A stretch of 64,000 bases of DNA, taken from Telmatospirillum sp. (GTDB lineage: Bacteria; Pseudomonadota; Alphaproteobacteria; CACIAM-22H2). The translations under genes were made by a program, and so were the position numbers. Within the stretch, counting starts at the first letter, position 1. Each line of letters begins with the position of its first letter. The notes under the pieces are model-generated. The model was not told where the DNA came from. It saw nothing but the letters and a program-made list of their open reading frames with translations, and ran no database searches. This document shows, in pieces, positions 16,670 through 25,250 of the stretch. The stretch spans positions 186,001 through 250,000 of the forward strand of contig JADCGL010000017.1 in assembly GCA_020248985.1 (NCBI GenBank). Reading direction: 5' to 3'.

Positions 16670-17848
16670 CTAGCGCTCCTTCAACGCGACGCGCGTGTTG
16701 TAGACATTCATGCCCGCCGCCGTCAGCAGCGACAGCACGAGATAGACCGTCATCATGATGAAGATCACCTCGATCGCCTGGCCGGTCTGGTTGATCGAGG
16801 TGTTCGAAACGCTGAACAGATCCTGGTAGCCGATCACGATCGCCAGCGACGAGTTTTTGGTGAGATTGAGATACTGGCTCGTGAGCGGCGGCACGATCAC
16901 GCGCAGCGCCTGCGGCAAGATCACAAGACGCATGATGCGGCCATTCGAAAGCCCGAGAGCGCGCGAGGCTTCCCACTGGCCTTTGCCGACCGACTGGATG
17001 CCCGAGCGCACGATCTCGGCCACGAACGCCGCCGTGTAGATCACAAGGCCTGTGAGCAAGGCCGCGAATTCCGGGCTGAGCTCGGCCCCGCCCGCGAAAT
17101 TGAAGCCCTGCAATTCGGGCACCGACAAGACGAGCCGGTCGCCGGTGAGCTGTGCGGCCGCCAAGGGCAGCAGCACGAGATAGCCCAGGCAAATCGGCCA
17201 GACGCGGCGATATTCGCCCGTCTGCATCTGATGCGCGCGCGCGCGCCGCATCGTCCAGACCGCGGCCGCGATGCCCAGTGCCAAGCCCACCAACGCATAG
17301 GCGGCCGCATCGTTCCATTCGAGCACGGGGATTTTGAGGCCGCGCTGCGAGAGATAGACGCCCGGCAGCGGATTGAGGGCCTCGCGCACGGACGGCAATT
17401 GCTGGAAAACGACGAGCCAGAACACGAGCTGCAACACTACGGGCGTGTTGCGCACGATTTCGATATAGGCGCCGACGAGGCCCGACAGCAGCGGATTTTC
17501 AGAGAGGCGCAGAACGCCGAGGAACACGCCGAGCAGCGTCACCAAAAGGCAGCCGAACACGGCGACGCGCAGCGTGTTGAGCAGCCCCGCCAACAAAGCG
17601 CGCGCATAGCTGTTGGACGGCGTGTAGGGAATCAGAGACTCGCCGATCGGAATGCCGGCCGCGCGGTCGAGAAAACCGAAGCCCAGCGTGAGGCCGCGCG
17701 CGGCCATGTTCGTCTGGACGTTCGAGAAGAAGAAAACCGATGCCGCCACGACGGCAAACAAAAGCGCAGCCTGTAGGGCAAGGGCACGCGCCGTGCGGTC
17801 GTACCACCAGGCGGGTGCGCCGACATTCGAAGGAGAAGTGGTTTGCAT
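16670..17848 (-). CDS. aapQ: General amino-acid ABC permease, AapQ type
   Basis: A 392-residue membrane protein with the AapQ layout: a first segment at about 28-45, a periplasmic stretch containing GFLDRAAGIPIGESLIPY, the core segments, and the EAA loop WEASRALGLSNGRIMRLVIL. It is second in the order aapJ-aapQ-aapM, 60 bases after aapJ. The partner ATPase AapP is not encoded in the following positions. Confidence 0.88.
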   Translation of the reverse strand: MQTTSPSNVGAPAWWYDRTARALALQAALLFAVVAASVFFFSNVQTNMAARGLTLGFGFLDRAAGIPIGESLIPYTPSNSYARALLAGLLNTLRVAVFGCLLVTLLGVFLGVLRLSENPLLSGLVGAYIEIVRNTPVVLQLVFWLVVFQQLPSVREALNPLPGVYLSQRGLKIPVLEWNDAAAYALVGLALGIAAAVWTMRRARAHQMQTGEYRRVWPICLGYLVLLPLAAAQLTGDRLVLSVPELQGFNFAGGAELSPEFAALLTGLVIYTAAFVAEIVRSGIQSVGKGQWEASRALGLSNGRIMRLVILPQALRVIVPPLTSQYLNLTKNSSLAIVIGYQDLFSVSNTSINQTGQAIEVIFIMMTVYLVLSLLTAAGMNVYNTRVALKER

Positions 17849-17908
17849 CGTCCGCGAAACCCAAGTGGCCGCTGCCGAAACGCCGGCAGCGGCCGTCCTT
17901 GGCGGGTC

Positions 17909-18943
17909 TTAGCGCGCGGGCGGCGCGTAGAGGAGGCCGCCCTTGGTCCAGACATTGTTCTGACCGCGCTCGAGGCCGAGCGGGGTGTTGGTGCCGATAT
18001 GGCGTTCGAAGATTTCGCCGTAATTGCCCACGGTCTTAATGATCGTGCGCGCATACAGGGCGTTTGCCGCACCGATCGACTCGCCCATGTTGCCTTCGGC
18101 GCCGAGCAAACGACGCACGACCGGATTGGTCGAGCTTGCGGCGATCTGATCGACATTGGCGGACGTGATGCCCATCTCTTCGGCATCGATCAAGGCGAAC
18201 ACGGTCCAAGCCACGAGGTTGCTCAGTTCCTCGTCGCCTTGGCGAATGGCCGGCCCCAACGGCTCCTTGGAGACGCGCTCGGGCAGGATCACGTGGTCGC
18301 GCGGGTTGGTCAGCAGGGTGCGTTGGGCGGCCAACGCGGCGAAGTCGTTCGTGTAGACGTCGCAGCGGCCCGCGTCGTAGGTGCGGCGCAGCTCGTCGAG
18401 GTCGGCCACGACGACCGGGCGGAAGGTCATGTTGTGCTGGCGGAAATAGTCGGCGAGGTTGAGCTCGGTCGTCGTCCCCGGCTGCACGCAGACCGTGGCC
18501 CCGTTGAGACCGCGGGCGCTCGTGACGTTGAGGCGCCGCGGCACCATCATCGCCTGGCCGTCGTAGAACACAATGGCGGGGAAGTTGAAGCGGTTGACGT
18601 TGGTGTCGCGCGTCAGCGTCCAGGTCGTGTTGTTCGACAGCATGTCGACTTCGCCCGAGGCCAGCGCCGGGAAACGGCTCTGCGTCGTCACGGGCACGAA
18701 TTCGACCTTGCTGGGATCGTTGAAGATCGAAATCGCCACGGCGCGGCAGATGTCGACATTGAAGCCGGACCAGCGGCCTTGCGTGTCGGGCACGCCGAAG
18801 CCGGGGTTGCCCGGCCCCTGCACGCCGCAGCGCAGCGTGCCGCGCTGCTTGATGGCGTCGAGCGCCGGGCCGGCGAGAACCGCTGCCGGTGCGAAGACGA
18901 AGAATGCAGCCGCGGATGCGGCAAAAATTGTCGCGAATTTCAC
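17909..18943 (-). CDS. aapJ: General amino-acid ABC binding protein, AapJ type
   Basis: A 344-residue precursor. The GTG at 18943 is chosen as start because it opens a signal peptide (FATIFAASAAAFFVFAPAAV) and is preceded by an ACGGAGGC ribosome-binding site at good spacing; the longer in-frame start lies in non-coding-like sequence. The mature protein begins with the SBP family 3 pattern GTLRCGVQGPGNPGFGVPD and GFNVDICRAVA. It should capture amino acids in the periplasm for AapQM. A 299-base upstream region carries several inverted repeats. Confidence 0.88.
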   Translation of the reverse strand: MKFATIFAASAAAFFVFAPAAVLAGPALDAIKQRGTLRCGVQGPGNPGFGVPDTQGRWSGFNVDICRAVAISIFNDPSKVEFVPVTTQSRFPALASGEVDMLSNNTTWTLTRDTNVNRFNFPAIVFYDGQAMMVPRRLNVTSARGLNGATVCVQPGTTTELNLADYFRQHNMTFRPVVVADLDELRRTYDAGRCDVYTNDFAALAAQRTLLTNPRDHVILPERVSKEPLGPAIRQGDEELSNLVAWTVFALIDAEEMGITSANVDQIAASSTNPVVRRLLGAEGNMGESIGAANALYARTIIKTVGNYGEIFERHIGTNTPLGLERGQNNVWTKGGLLYAPPAR

Positions 18944-19120
18944 TGGTAGCCTCCGTTCATGCGCCCCTGTGGTCGGGGCTTGGGGGGGATTTTCGTCGGC
19001 GCAAATACGTGCCTTGCCGAAGTACAGGGCAAGGCGGCGTACGGGCGCAGCCGGTCGTACATGCGCCCAGGACCGAGATTGTCCCGATACACGCGCTCCG
19101 GTCATATGAGCAATTCGCGG

Positions 19121-19188
19121 GCCATCTTCAAGATGGCGCAAAAGCGATATTTCGCTTCGTCTCAAGGCAAAATACGAAAATTCTGCCT
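19121..19188. promoter_or_regulatory. Cluster of inverted repeats upstream of aapJ
   Basis: Three inverted repeats lie in the 299-base gap 18944-19242: GCCATCTT-C-AAGATGGC at 19121-19137; AAGCGA-TATT-TCGCTT at 19142-19157; and a 24-base imperfect palindrome at 19165-19188 with AGGCA and TGCCT ends. The region is AT-rich compared with its surroundings. They could be operators for the aapJQM operon, and the middle one, followed by a short T-run on the minus strand, could instead be a weak terminator for the binding-protein gene ending at 19243. Confidence 0.4.
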
Positions 19189-19242
19189 AAATTTTTCTCC
19201 GCATAAAGATTGTAGTTCCGAATTCTCCGAGAACGAAGCGCC

Positions 19243-20253
19243 TCAGTTGCCCGGCAAATCATAGGCGATCGGTAGGTAATAGTCTTTCCAGCTTGCCGGC
19301 AGCGTGCGCAACGCGCCGACACGATGCAGATGGGCCGCGAACTTCATCGTGCCCTGCGGATAGATGTTCCATTCCATCATGCCGGGGGCGGCCAGCAGTT
19401 CGAGAATGTCGGCCGACGCGGTGCGGTCGCTGGTGACTTCTTTGTAGATCTCGACGGCCGCCGCCGTGTCGGTCTCGATGAAGCGCTTGGCTTCCTCGGC
19501 CGCATTGCGCAGGGCCTGGATGATTTTGGGATTGGCCTCGGCAAAACGCGTGGTGGTGATGAACTGGCCTTGCGACAGCGGCCCGCCGATGATCTCGGCC
19601 GAACCGATCACGGCCCGCGCACCGGGAATGGTTTTGAGTTCGTAGAGATGGAAAGGTGGGGCCGCAAAATGGCTGCGCACCTCGTGCGTCGTGTTGCGCA
19701 ACGCGGCAAACGCGTCCGGATGGCCGAGCTGGACCGTGTTGTTGTCGAACCGACCCCATTGATCGGGCCCGTACATCTGGGCTGCCGCCATCTGCAGCAG
19801 GATCGCCTGCGTCGATACGCGCACGGTGGGCACGGCGATTTTGTCGTCCGGCTTGAGGTCGGCAAGCGTGCGGATATGGGCTTCGCGCGTGACGAGCGTC
19901 AAAGGCTGCGCGGAGCTTGCCACCACGCCGCGCACGCCGCCGCGCGTGCGGTCCCACATGATCAGCAGCGGCCCCGTGCCCGAATTGATCGCATCGACAT
20001 TGCCCGAAATCAGCGCATCCTGCTGGGCGCCGCCATTGGCAAAATCGACCCATTTGACCGTCACACCCGGCACGCCGAGCAACGCTGCGTGCTTTTCGAC
20101 AAGACGCTGTTTTTCGATCACATGCGTGGGCATGTAGAGAATGCCTGGCTGGCGGCTGAAGGAAAAATCGGTCTTGGCCTGGGCAGACGCTTGCGACGTC
20201 GGTGCAAGAAGGGCTGCCGCAAAAGCGGCGACGGCGAACATGCGAAGCGTCAT
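19243..20253 (-). CDS. NitT/TauT-type ABC substrate-binding protein (second, orphan)
   Basis: A 336-residue precursor. The start at 20253 gives a clean signal peptide (LRMFAVAAFAAALLAPTSQA) and is preceded by GGGAGA; the upstream extension is rejected. The mature part shows the SsuA-like layout: SRQPGILYMPTHVIEKQRL, FANGGAQQDALISGNVDAIN, then VPTVRVSTQAILLQMAA. The substrate is unknown. It lies between the Aap-type operon and the deacetylase/racemase/amidohydrolase genes, and no permease or ATPase of its type is next to it. Confidence 0.82.
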   Translation of the reverse strand: MTLRMFAVAAFAAALLAPTSQASAQAKTDFSFSRQPGILYMPTHVIEKQRLVEKHAALLGVPGVTVKWVDFANGGAQQDALISGNVDAINSGTGPLLIMWDRTRGGVRGVVASSAQPLTLVTREAHIRTLADLKPDDKIAVPTVRVSTQAILLQMAAAQMYGPDQWGRFDNNTVQLGHPDAFAALRNTTHEVRSHFAAPPFHLYELKTIPGARAVIGSAEIIGGPLSQGQFITTTRFAEANPKIIQALRNAAEEAKRFIETDTAAAVEIYKEVTSDRTASADILELLAAPGMMEWNIYPQGTMKFAAHLHRVGALRTLPASWKDYYLPIAYDLPGN

Positions 20254-20326
20254 GGCGTTTCTCCCAAAGATGCGGCTCTTCGGCCTTGGAAAAACTCTAG
20301 CCGAGGCACGCGCGCAGCGCCAGCCT

Positions 20327-21202
20327 TCAGCCTTGCGCCTTTGCCCAGTGTGCTGCAATCGCGTCGCTTGTTGCCAGCCAAACGTCGGGATGGGTGGTGC
20401 CGATATGGCGCAAAGCGGCCTTCAATTTGCGCAAGCGAAACGGCTGGCCCACGACATAGGCATGGAGGGCGACACCCATCACGAGCGGCTGACCCTGCGC
20501 TTGGTCGCGCATTTCGTCGAACTGGTCGACGATCATGTCGGCGAAATCGGCCGCACTGTGGCGCCGCGCCACGATGGCGTTCGAATCGTTGAGCTCCTGC
20601 GGATAGGGCACGCTCAACAAGCGGCCGCCCTGCACTTTGAGCCAGATCGGCTGGTCGTCCATGCACCAATCGAGCACGTAGGAAAAACCCGCCGCATGCA
20701 GAAGATCGGGCGTGCGTTGCGTTTCGGCGATCCACGGCCCGAGCCAACCTTGCGGCGGCTTGCCCGCATGTGCGGCGATCGCGTCGCGCGCTTGCGTGAT
20801 GAGTTGACGTTCCGCCGCTTCGTCGAGCCCGGCTTGACTTTCGGAATTCGTGCGGCCATGCGCCACGATCGCGGCACCTTCATCGCGGAACGCCCGCGCG
20901 AGTTCCGCGTGGCGCTTGTAGATCGCCGAATTGACCAGCAGCGAAGGTGCCAAGCCGCTCTGCTTGAAAGCGTCGAGCAGACGCCAAGCGCCCACGCGAT
21001 TGCCGTACTCGCGCCACGACCAGTTCAGCACATCGGGCGTGCCCGATCCCGGCACGATGTCTTCCGACATGCCCTCGCCGAACGCGTAGCTTTCGAGATT
21101 GAGGGCGACATACACGGCTAACCGCTTGCCCTGCGGCCATGCAGCGGCCGCGCGCCGCACGATCGGCACATCGTCGAAACGGCCGGGATGCGGCAGATCC
21201 AT
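20327..21202 (-). CDS. PuuE/allantoinase-type polysaccharide deacetylase family protein
   Basis: A 291-residue protein of the NodB-homology fold, in the subgroup that includes metal-independent allantoinase PuuE. Visible landmarks are WPQGKRLAVYVALNLE at about 22-37, IVAHGRTNS at about 110, and WLGPWIAETQRTPDLLHAAG. It shares this layout with the deacetylase-like gene at 29061. With a hydantoin-racemase-like gene 3 bases upstream on the same strand, action on a cyclic ureide or other C-N bond is more likely than on polysaccharide. The exact substrate cannot be read from sequence. Confidence 0.78.
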   Translation of the reverse strand: MDLPHPGRFDDVPIVRRAAAAWPQGKRLAVYVALNLESYAFGEGMSEDIVPGSGTPDVLNWSWREYGNRVGAWRLLDAFKQSGLAPSLLVNSAIYKRHAELARAFRDEGAAIVAHGRTNSESQAGLDEAAERQLITQARDAIAAHAGKPPQGWLGPWIAETQRTPDLLHAAGFSYVLDWCMDDQPIWLKVQGGRLLSVPYPQELNDSNAIVARRHSAADFADMIVDQFDEMRDQAQGQPLVMGVALHAYVVGQPFRLRKLKAALRHIGTTHPDVWLATSDAIAAHWAKAQG

Positions 21203-21205
21203 CTC

Positions 21206-21946
21206 TTATCCTTTGAAGCGCGCGGCAAGAGCGCTCGAAAGGCCGACGGTTTCGCGGCCCAGCGGCAGCGCGTAGCTGCCGGTGCGCGCCTTCGCCGGAC
21301 GGATGCGTACGAGCGCTTCGAGCAGCGGCACGCCGGTCGTAATGCCGTCGAACATCGGCACGGGGATCTTGTCTTGCAGGCGCGCCGGCACCCCCGCCAT
21401 CACGGCCCCCGTCAGCACGATCGCTTCCACGTGGTCGCGCTCGACAAGATCGTTGGCCGCCTCGACGATCATGCGCTCAACCTCGCTCTGGTCGCCCGGC
21501 GCATACGGGGCCGCGCTTTCCAACGCACGCCAACCGGCCACGCAAGCACCCAGCCCGGTTGCGGCGATCGTGTCGCGATAGAGCCCCAGCACGCGCTTGC
21601 CGAACAGGATCACGCCCACGCGCCGCCCGACCAAGGTCGCCACATGCAAGGCCGCTTCGGTCATGCCGAGGACGGGGACCGACAGCATTTCGCGCGCGGC
21701 CGTCACGGCCGTGTCGTAGGAAACGACGATCAAGACGCCGTCGCAGTCGCCCGCATGTTCGGCGACAAGCGCCATCGTCGAATGTTCGGCGATCGCGTTT
21801 TCGCTGCGCGAGCCGATCACGCGCGCGCCGAAACTGCCGGTGACGGCGCGGATCTCGGTGCCCGGCGCTGCCGCCAAGCGCGCGGCCTCGGCCACTTTAC
21901 CGGTGACGAATTCGGACGTGTTGGAATTGACCAGCAAGAGGCGCAT
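21206..21946 (-). CDS. Hydantoin/allantoin-racemase-like protein lacking both usual Cys
   Basis: A 246-residue member of the Asp/Glu/hydantoin racemase family, starting MRLLLVNSNTSEFVTG. Family members use two Cys as acid/base. At the first position the sequence reads LIVVSYDTAVTAARE, where HyuE/HpxA proteins have an ACF(G/S)D-type motif; at the second it reads IVLTGAVMAG where LGCAGM is usual. Both Cys therefore appear to be absent, so classical racemisation is doubtful. It sits in one operon with the amidohydrolase (43-base gap) and the deacetylase. The start at 21946 follows the family N-terminus. Confidence 0.8.
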   Translation of the reverse strand: MRLLLVNSNTSEFVTGKVAEAARLAAAPGTEIRAVTGSFGARVIGSRSENAIAEHSTMALVAEHAGDCDGVLIVVSYDTAVTAAREMLSVPVLGMTEAALHVATLVGRRVGVILFGKRVLGLYRDTIAATGLGACVAGWRALESAAPYAPGDQSEVERMIVEAANDLVERDHVEAIVLTGAVMAGVPARLQDKIPVPMFDGITTGVPLLEALVRIRPAKARTGSYALPLGRETVGLSSALAARFKG

Positions 21947-21989
21947 CGCAAAAAGCTCTTTTGTCGGATGTTTGGGAACGCTTGCGAGC

Positions 21990-23501
21990 CTAGCCGTCGC
22001 GGCTGCGCCGGTCGAGGCCCACGTCGCGCGCCATCGCGCGCTGATAGACCTCGCGATAGTAAGGCTCGAGTTCGGCCGCCTCGCGGCGCAGATCGGCCAT
22101 GCCGGCGGCAAGGGCGGGGGCGAGTGCCGCAACCTCGGCCAGGATTGCGGCCTCGTCGAGCGTCAGCAGCTTGCCGTTTTCAACGACCAGCTCGCCGCCC
22201 ACGACCACGTCGCGCACCGACGAACCGGTCTCGCAATAGACAAGCTGGCGATCGAGATCGTTGAGCGGCGTAAACGTCGTGGTGGCAAGATCGAGCAGCG
22301 CCACGTCGCCCGCGGCACCGACTGCCAAGCGCCCCAACGGCACGCTGCGGCGTGCGGCACGCGCCCCGCCGCCATAAAGTGCGTCGAGGATTTCCGGCGC
22401 TTTGGGCCAGTCGCGATAATCGGTGCGCGTCAGCGTGTGCACAAGGGCGGCCGACTTCGCGACAAGCCAAAGATTATGCGTGTCGTCGACCGTCGCCTCG
22501 TCGGTGCCCAGCGCCAAATGCACGCCCGCATCGCGCATGCGCCGCCACGGCATGATGCCGCTGCCCAGGCGCAGATTGCACACCGGATTGTGCGACACGG
22601 TGCAGCCCGACCGCGCAAGCAACTCGATGTCCGCATCGTCGACCCAGATCGCGTGCATCACGAGCATGCGTTCGTCGAGCAGCCCCAGATCGTGCACGTA
22701 GCGGACCAGCGACTTGCCGAGTTTTTCTTCGCCGAACACGCGCTGGGTCTTGGTCTCGAGGATATGCACGAAAAACGGCAGATCGCGTTCGCGCGACAAA
22801 GCGCTCAGACGTTCGAAATAGTCGCGCGTCACGCGGTGCGGGGCCGAGCACGAAACGGCGGCACCCAGACGCCCAGCTTCGGCACCGTGCCAGCGCGCGA
22901 CCAGATGCGCGTAGCACGCCATCAATTCGTCGGCCGATTGACGCGGAGCCGCATCCATGCGGGCACGGATCGCCGGCGGAATGAGTTCGGCCAAAAAAGG
23001 CTGCTTGTCGTATTCGACGATGTTGGGCTGGTCGAGCGCCATCGTCGCGCGCATGCCGCTGTCGCGGTAGGCCGCCATCACGGCGTCGATCGCGTCGGGC
23101 GTTACGGTCGGCACGTAGAACGCGTCGTCGAGCACGGTCGTGATGCCGAGTTTCAGCATCTCGATGGCGCCCAAGGCCGTGCGCAGATAGGCAAGCCGCG
23201 CGCCCTGCCCTTCGGCGGCCAAAGGCGGCACCTCGTAGAGCATGAACACTTCGAGCGGATAGCCGTCGAGACAGCCGCGCATCAGATTGCCCGGCGAATG
23301 CACATGCGCGTTGATGAGGCCGGGCACGGCCAGCTTGCCGCGCGCATCGAGCGTGCGAATGCCGTCGGGCAAGAGCCCGGCCGGCACGTCGCCCACGGCG
23401 GCAATGCGACCGCCGCGAACGAGGATGTCGCCCGCGTCGATATGGCGCGGCGCGTCCATCGTGAGAATGCGCGCGCCGCGAATCAGCAAATCGCCGGTCA
23501 T
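21990..23501 (-). CDS. Amidohydrolase (SsnA/TrzN/cytosine deaminase-like superfamily)
   Basis: A 503-residue metal-dependent hydrolase. Metal ligands are visible: His66 and His68 in LINAHVHSPGN, a His in FFVHILETKTQR, a His in CTVSHNPVCNLRLGSG, and Asp in LGTDEATVDDT. The N- and C-terminal beta-sandwich parts (DLLIRGARILTMD and DVVVGGELVVENGKL) are typical of chlorohydrolase, guanine and 8-oxoguanine deaminase relatives. It likely deaminates or hydrolyses a nitrogen heterocycle feeding the neighbouring racemase-like and deacetylase-like enzymes. It is divergent from the AMDase-like pair. Confidence 0.85.
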   Translation of the reverse strand: MTGDLLIRGARILTMDAPRHIDAGDILVRGGRIAAVGDVPAGLLPDGIRTLDARGKLAVPGLINAHVHSPGNLMRGCLDGYPLEVFMLYEVPPLAAEGQGARLAYLRTALGAIEMLKLGITTVLDDAFYVPTVTPDAIDAVMAAYRDSGMRATMALDQPNIVEYDKQPFLAELIPPAIRARMDAAPRQSADELMACYAHLVARWHGAEAGRLGAAVSCSAPHRVTRDYFERLSALSRERDLPFFVHILETKTQRVFGEEKLGKSLVRYVHDLGLLDERMLVMHAIWVDDADIELLARSGCTVSHNPVCNLRLGSGIMPWRRMRDAGVHLALGTDEATVDDTHNLWLVAKSAALVHTLTRTDYRDWPKAPEILDALYGGGARAARRSVPLGRLAVGAAGDVALLDLATTTFTPLNDLDRQLVYCETGSSVRDVVVGGELVVENGKLLTLDEAAILAEVAALAPALAAGMADLRREAAELEPYYREVYQRAMARDVGLDRRSRDG

Positions 23502-23560
23502 CCGCGAAACTCTATCGGGTCGCTCGCACTTCGGGTACGGAAATTGCTAATGTTCGGCGC

Positions 23561-24301
23561 ATGCCCATCGATCCTTCACAGCACAAGCGCATCGGCATGC
23601 TCACGCCGTCTTCCAACACGGTGCTGGAGCCGGTGACCACGGCGATGCTCGCTGGCTTGCCGGACGTGACCGCGCATTTCGGGCGCTTTCGCGTGACCGA
23701 AATTTCGCTGTCGACGGCGGCCCTGGCGCAGTTCGACCTGCAGCCGATCCTCGATGCGGCTTTGCTGCTGGCCGACGCCAAGGTCGATGCGATCGTGTGG
23801 AACGGCACCTCGTCGGGCTGGCTCGGGCTCGAGCGCGACCGCGACCTGTGCGCGGCGATCGAAACGGCGACGGGCGCCAAAACCGGCACCTCGGTACTGG
23901 CCCTCGCCGAAATTCTGCGCGGCACGGGCGCTTCGCGCATCGGGCTCGTGACGCCCTATCTCGACGAAATCCAAGAGAAGATCATTTCCAACTTCGCGAC
24001 GGAGGGCTTCGATTGCATTGCCGAACGCCATCTGCGCGACCGCGGCAATTTCTCTTTCTCGCAGTATTCCGAGGCGACGGTCGCCGATCTCGTGCGCGAA
24101 GTCGCCACGGCAAAACCCGACGCGATCGCAGTCTTCTGCACCAATATGCGCGGCGGCCCCGTTGTCGAAGCGTTGGAGGCCGAGACCGGCATTCCGATCT
24201 ACGACAGCGTCGCCACCGCCGTGTGGGCGGGCTTGCGCGCGGCCGGCGTTTCCCCTGCCCGCGTGCAAGGCTGGGGCCGCCTGTTCCGCGAGGTGCCGTA
24301 G
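23561..24301 (+). CDS. AMDase/maleate cis-trans isomerase-like protein, copy 1
   Basis: A 246-residue member of the Asp/Glu racemase superfamily, in the branch with maleate isomerase and arylmalonate decarboxylase. It begins KRIGMLTPSSNTVLEP, the conserved entry motif. The first catalytic position has Gly (VWNGTSSGW) where maleate isomerase has Cys; the second Cys is kept (FCTNMRGG). Gly plus Cys is the single-Cys arrangement of arylmalonate decarboxylase. Its stop codon directly abuts the start of the second copy. The substrate is unknown; decarboxylation or isomerisation of a small dicarboxylate is plausible. Confidence 0.82.
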   Translation: MPIDPSQHKRIGMLTPSSNTVLEPVTTAMLAGLPDVTAHFGRFRVTEISLSTAALAQFDLQPILDAALLLADAKVDAIVWNGTSSGWLGLERDRDLCAAIETATGAKTGTSVLALAEILRGTGASRIGLVTPYLDEIQEKIISNFATEGFDCIAERHLRDRGNFSFSQYSEATVADLVREVATAKPDAIAVFCTNMRGGPVVEALEAETGIPIYDSVATAVWAGLRAAGVSPARVQGWGRLFREVP

Positions 24302-25042
24302 ATGTCGCAAGCCACTGCGTTCGAGGCACATAAACATTTTTTGGCGACCGTCACGCCTTCGGGCAACACGGTCGTCGAGCGCGCGACCTTGGCGCTGCTG
24401 CGCGATTTCCCGAGCGTGTCGCCGCATTTTTCGCGTTCGCCCGTGTTCGGCGCAACCGACCCCTATCCCGATGCCTACGACTGGACGCATATGCTGCGCG
24501 CGGCCGAGTTGCTCGGCCATGCGCGGCCTGGCGTGGTCGTGTGGAACGGCAGCAAGGGCGGTTCGGTCGGCATTGCGGTCGAGCGCGAGTTGCGAACCCG
24601 CCTCGAAGCGAGCGCCAAATGCCCGGCGACGACGTCTTTGTTCGCCACGGTCGAGGCGCTGGGGCTGCTCGGTGCCAAACGGCTCGCTTTCGTCACACCC
24701 TATGGCGACGCCTATCAGGCCAAGGTCGAGAAAAATTTCGCCGAAATCGGCTTCGCGACCGTGGCGCGCGAAAACTCGCGCATGGCCGACAATCTGAGTT
24801 ATGCGAGCGTGCCGCTCGCCGAAATCCGCGCGATGGCGCGCAAGGCTGCGGCGGCAAAGCCCGATGCGATCCTGGGCTGGTGCACGAACTATCCGTCGGC
24901 CTGGGTCGCAGGCGAGATCGAAGCGGAGACCGGTATCCCGTTCCTCGACGCGACCACGATCGTGCTGTGGCAAGCGCTCAAAATGCTGGGTGTGGATCCG
25001 ACCCCGGCGGCCCGCGACTGGGGCCGAGTCTTCGCCCTGTAG
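24302..25042 (+). CDS. AMDase/maleate cis-trans isomerase-like protein, copy 2
   Basis: A 246-residue paralogue of the preceding gene, identical in length but well diverged, with the same entry motif (LATVTPSGNTVVE). It again has Gly at the first catalytic position (VWNGSKGGS) and Cys at the second (GWCTNYPSAW). Two adjacent single-Cys paralogues suggest either two successive steps or a heteromeric enzyme. No gap separates the genes, so they are co-transcribed; a 208-base gap follows before the ABC importer genes. Confidence 0.82.
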   Translation: MSQATAFEAHKHFLATVTPSGNTVVERATLALLRDFPSVSPHFSRSPVFGATDPYPDAYDWTHMLRAAELLGHARPGVVVWNGSKGGSVGIAVERELRTRLEASAKCPATTSLFATVEALGLLGAKRLAFVTPYGDAYQAKVEKNFAEIGFATVARENSRMADNLSYASVPLAEIRAMARKAAAAKPDAILGWCTNYPSAWVAGEIEAETGIPFLDATTIVLWQALKMLGVDPTPAARDWGRVFAL

Positions 25043-25250
25043 GTGGCCAAACAAGCGCCGAATTTTTGCGCAGTCGGCGCCGACGGCCTGCGGCCCTATC
25101 GCCCGGGATGCAAGCAGAATAGGCCTTGCCGGGTCGTGGCATATCGCTTGCTTCGCGAGCATACGACCGCTGGTCTCCCCCCAAGACGCTAGGTCGCCGT
25201 TCGGCACCGTTTCGGCCTTTGGCCGCGCAACAACCCGTGAGGAGCCCGCC

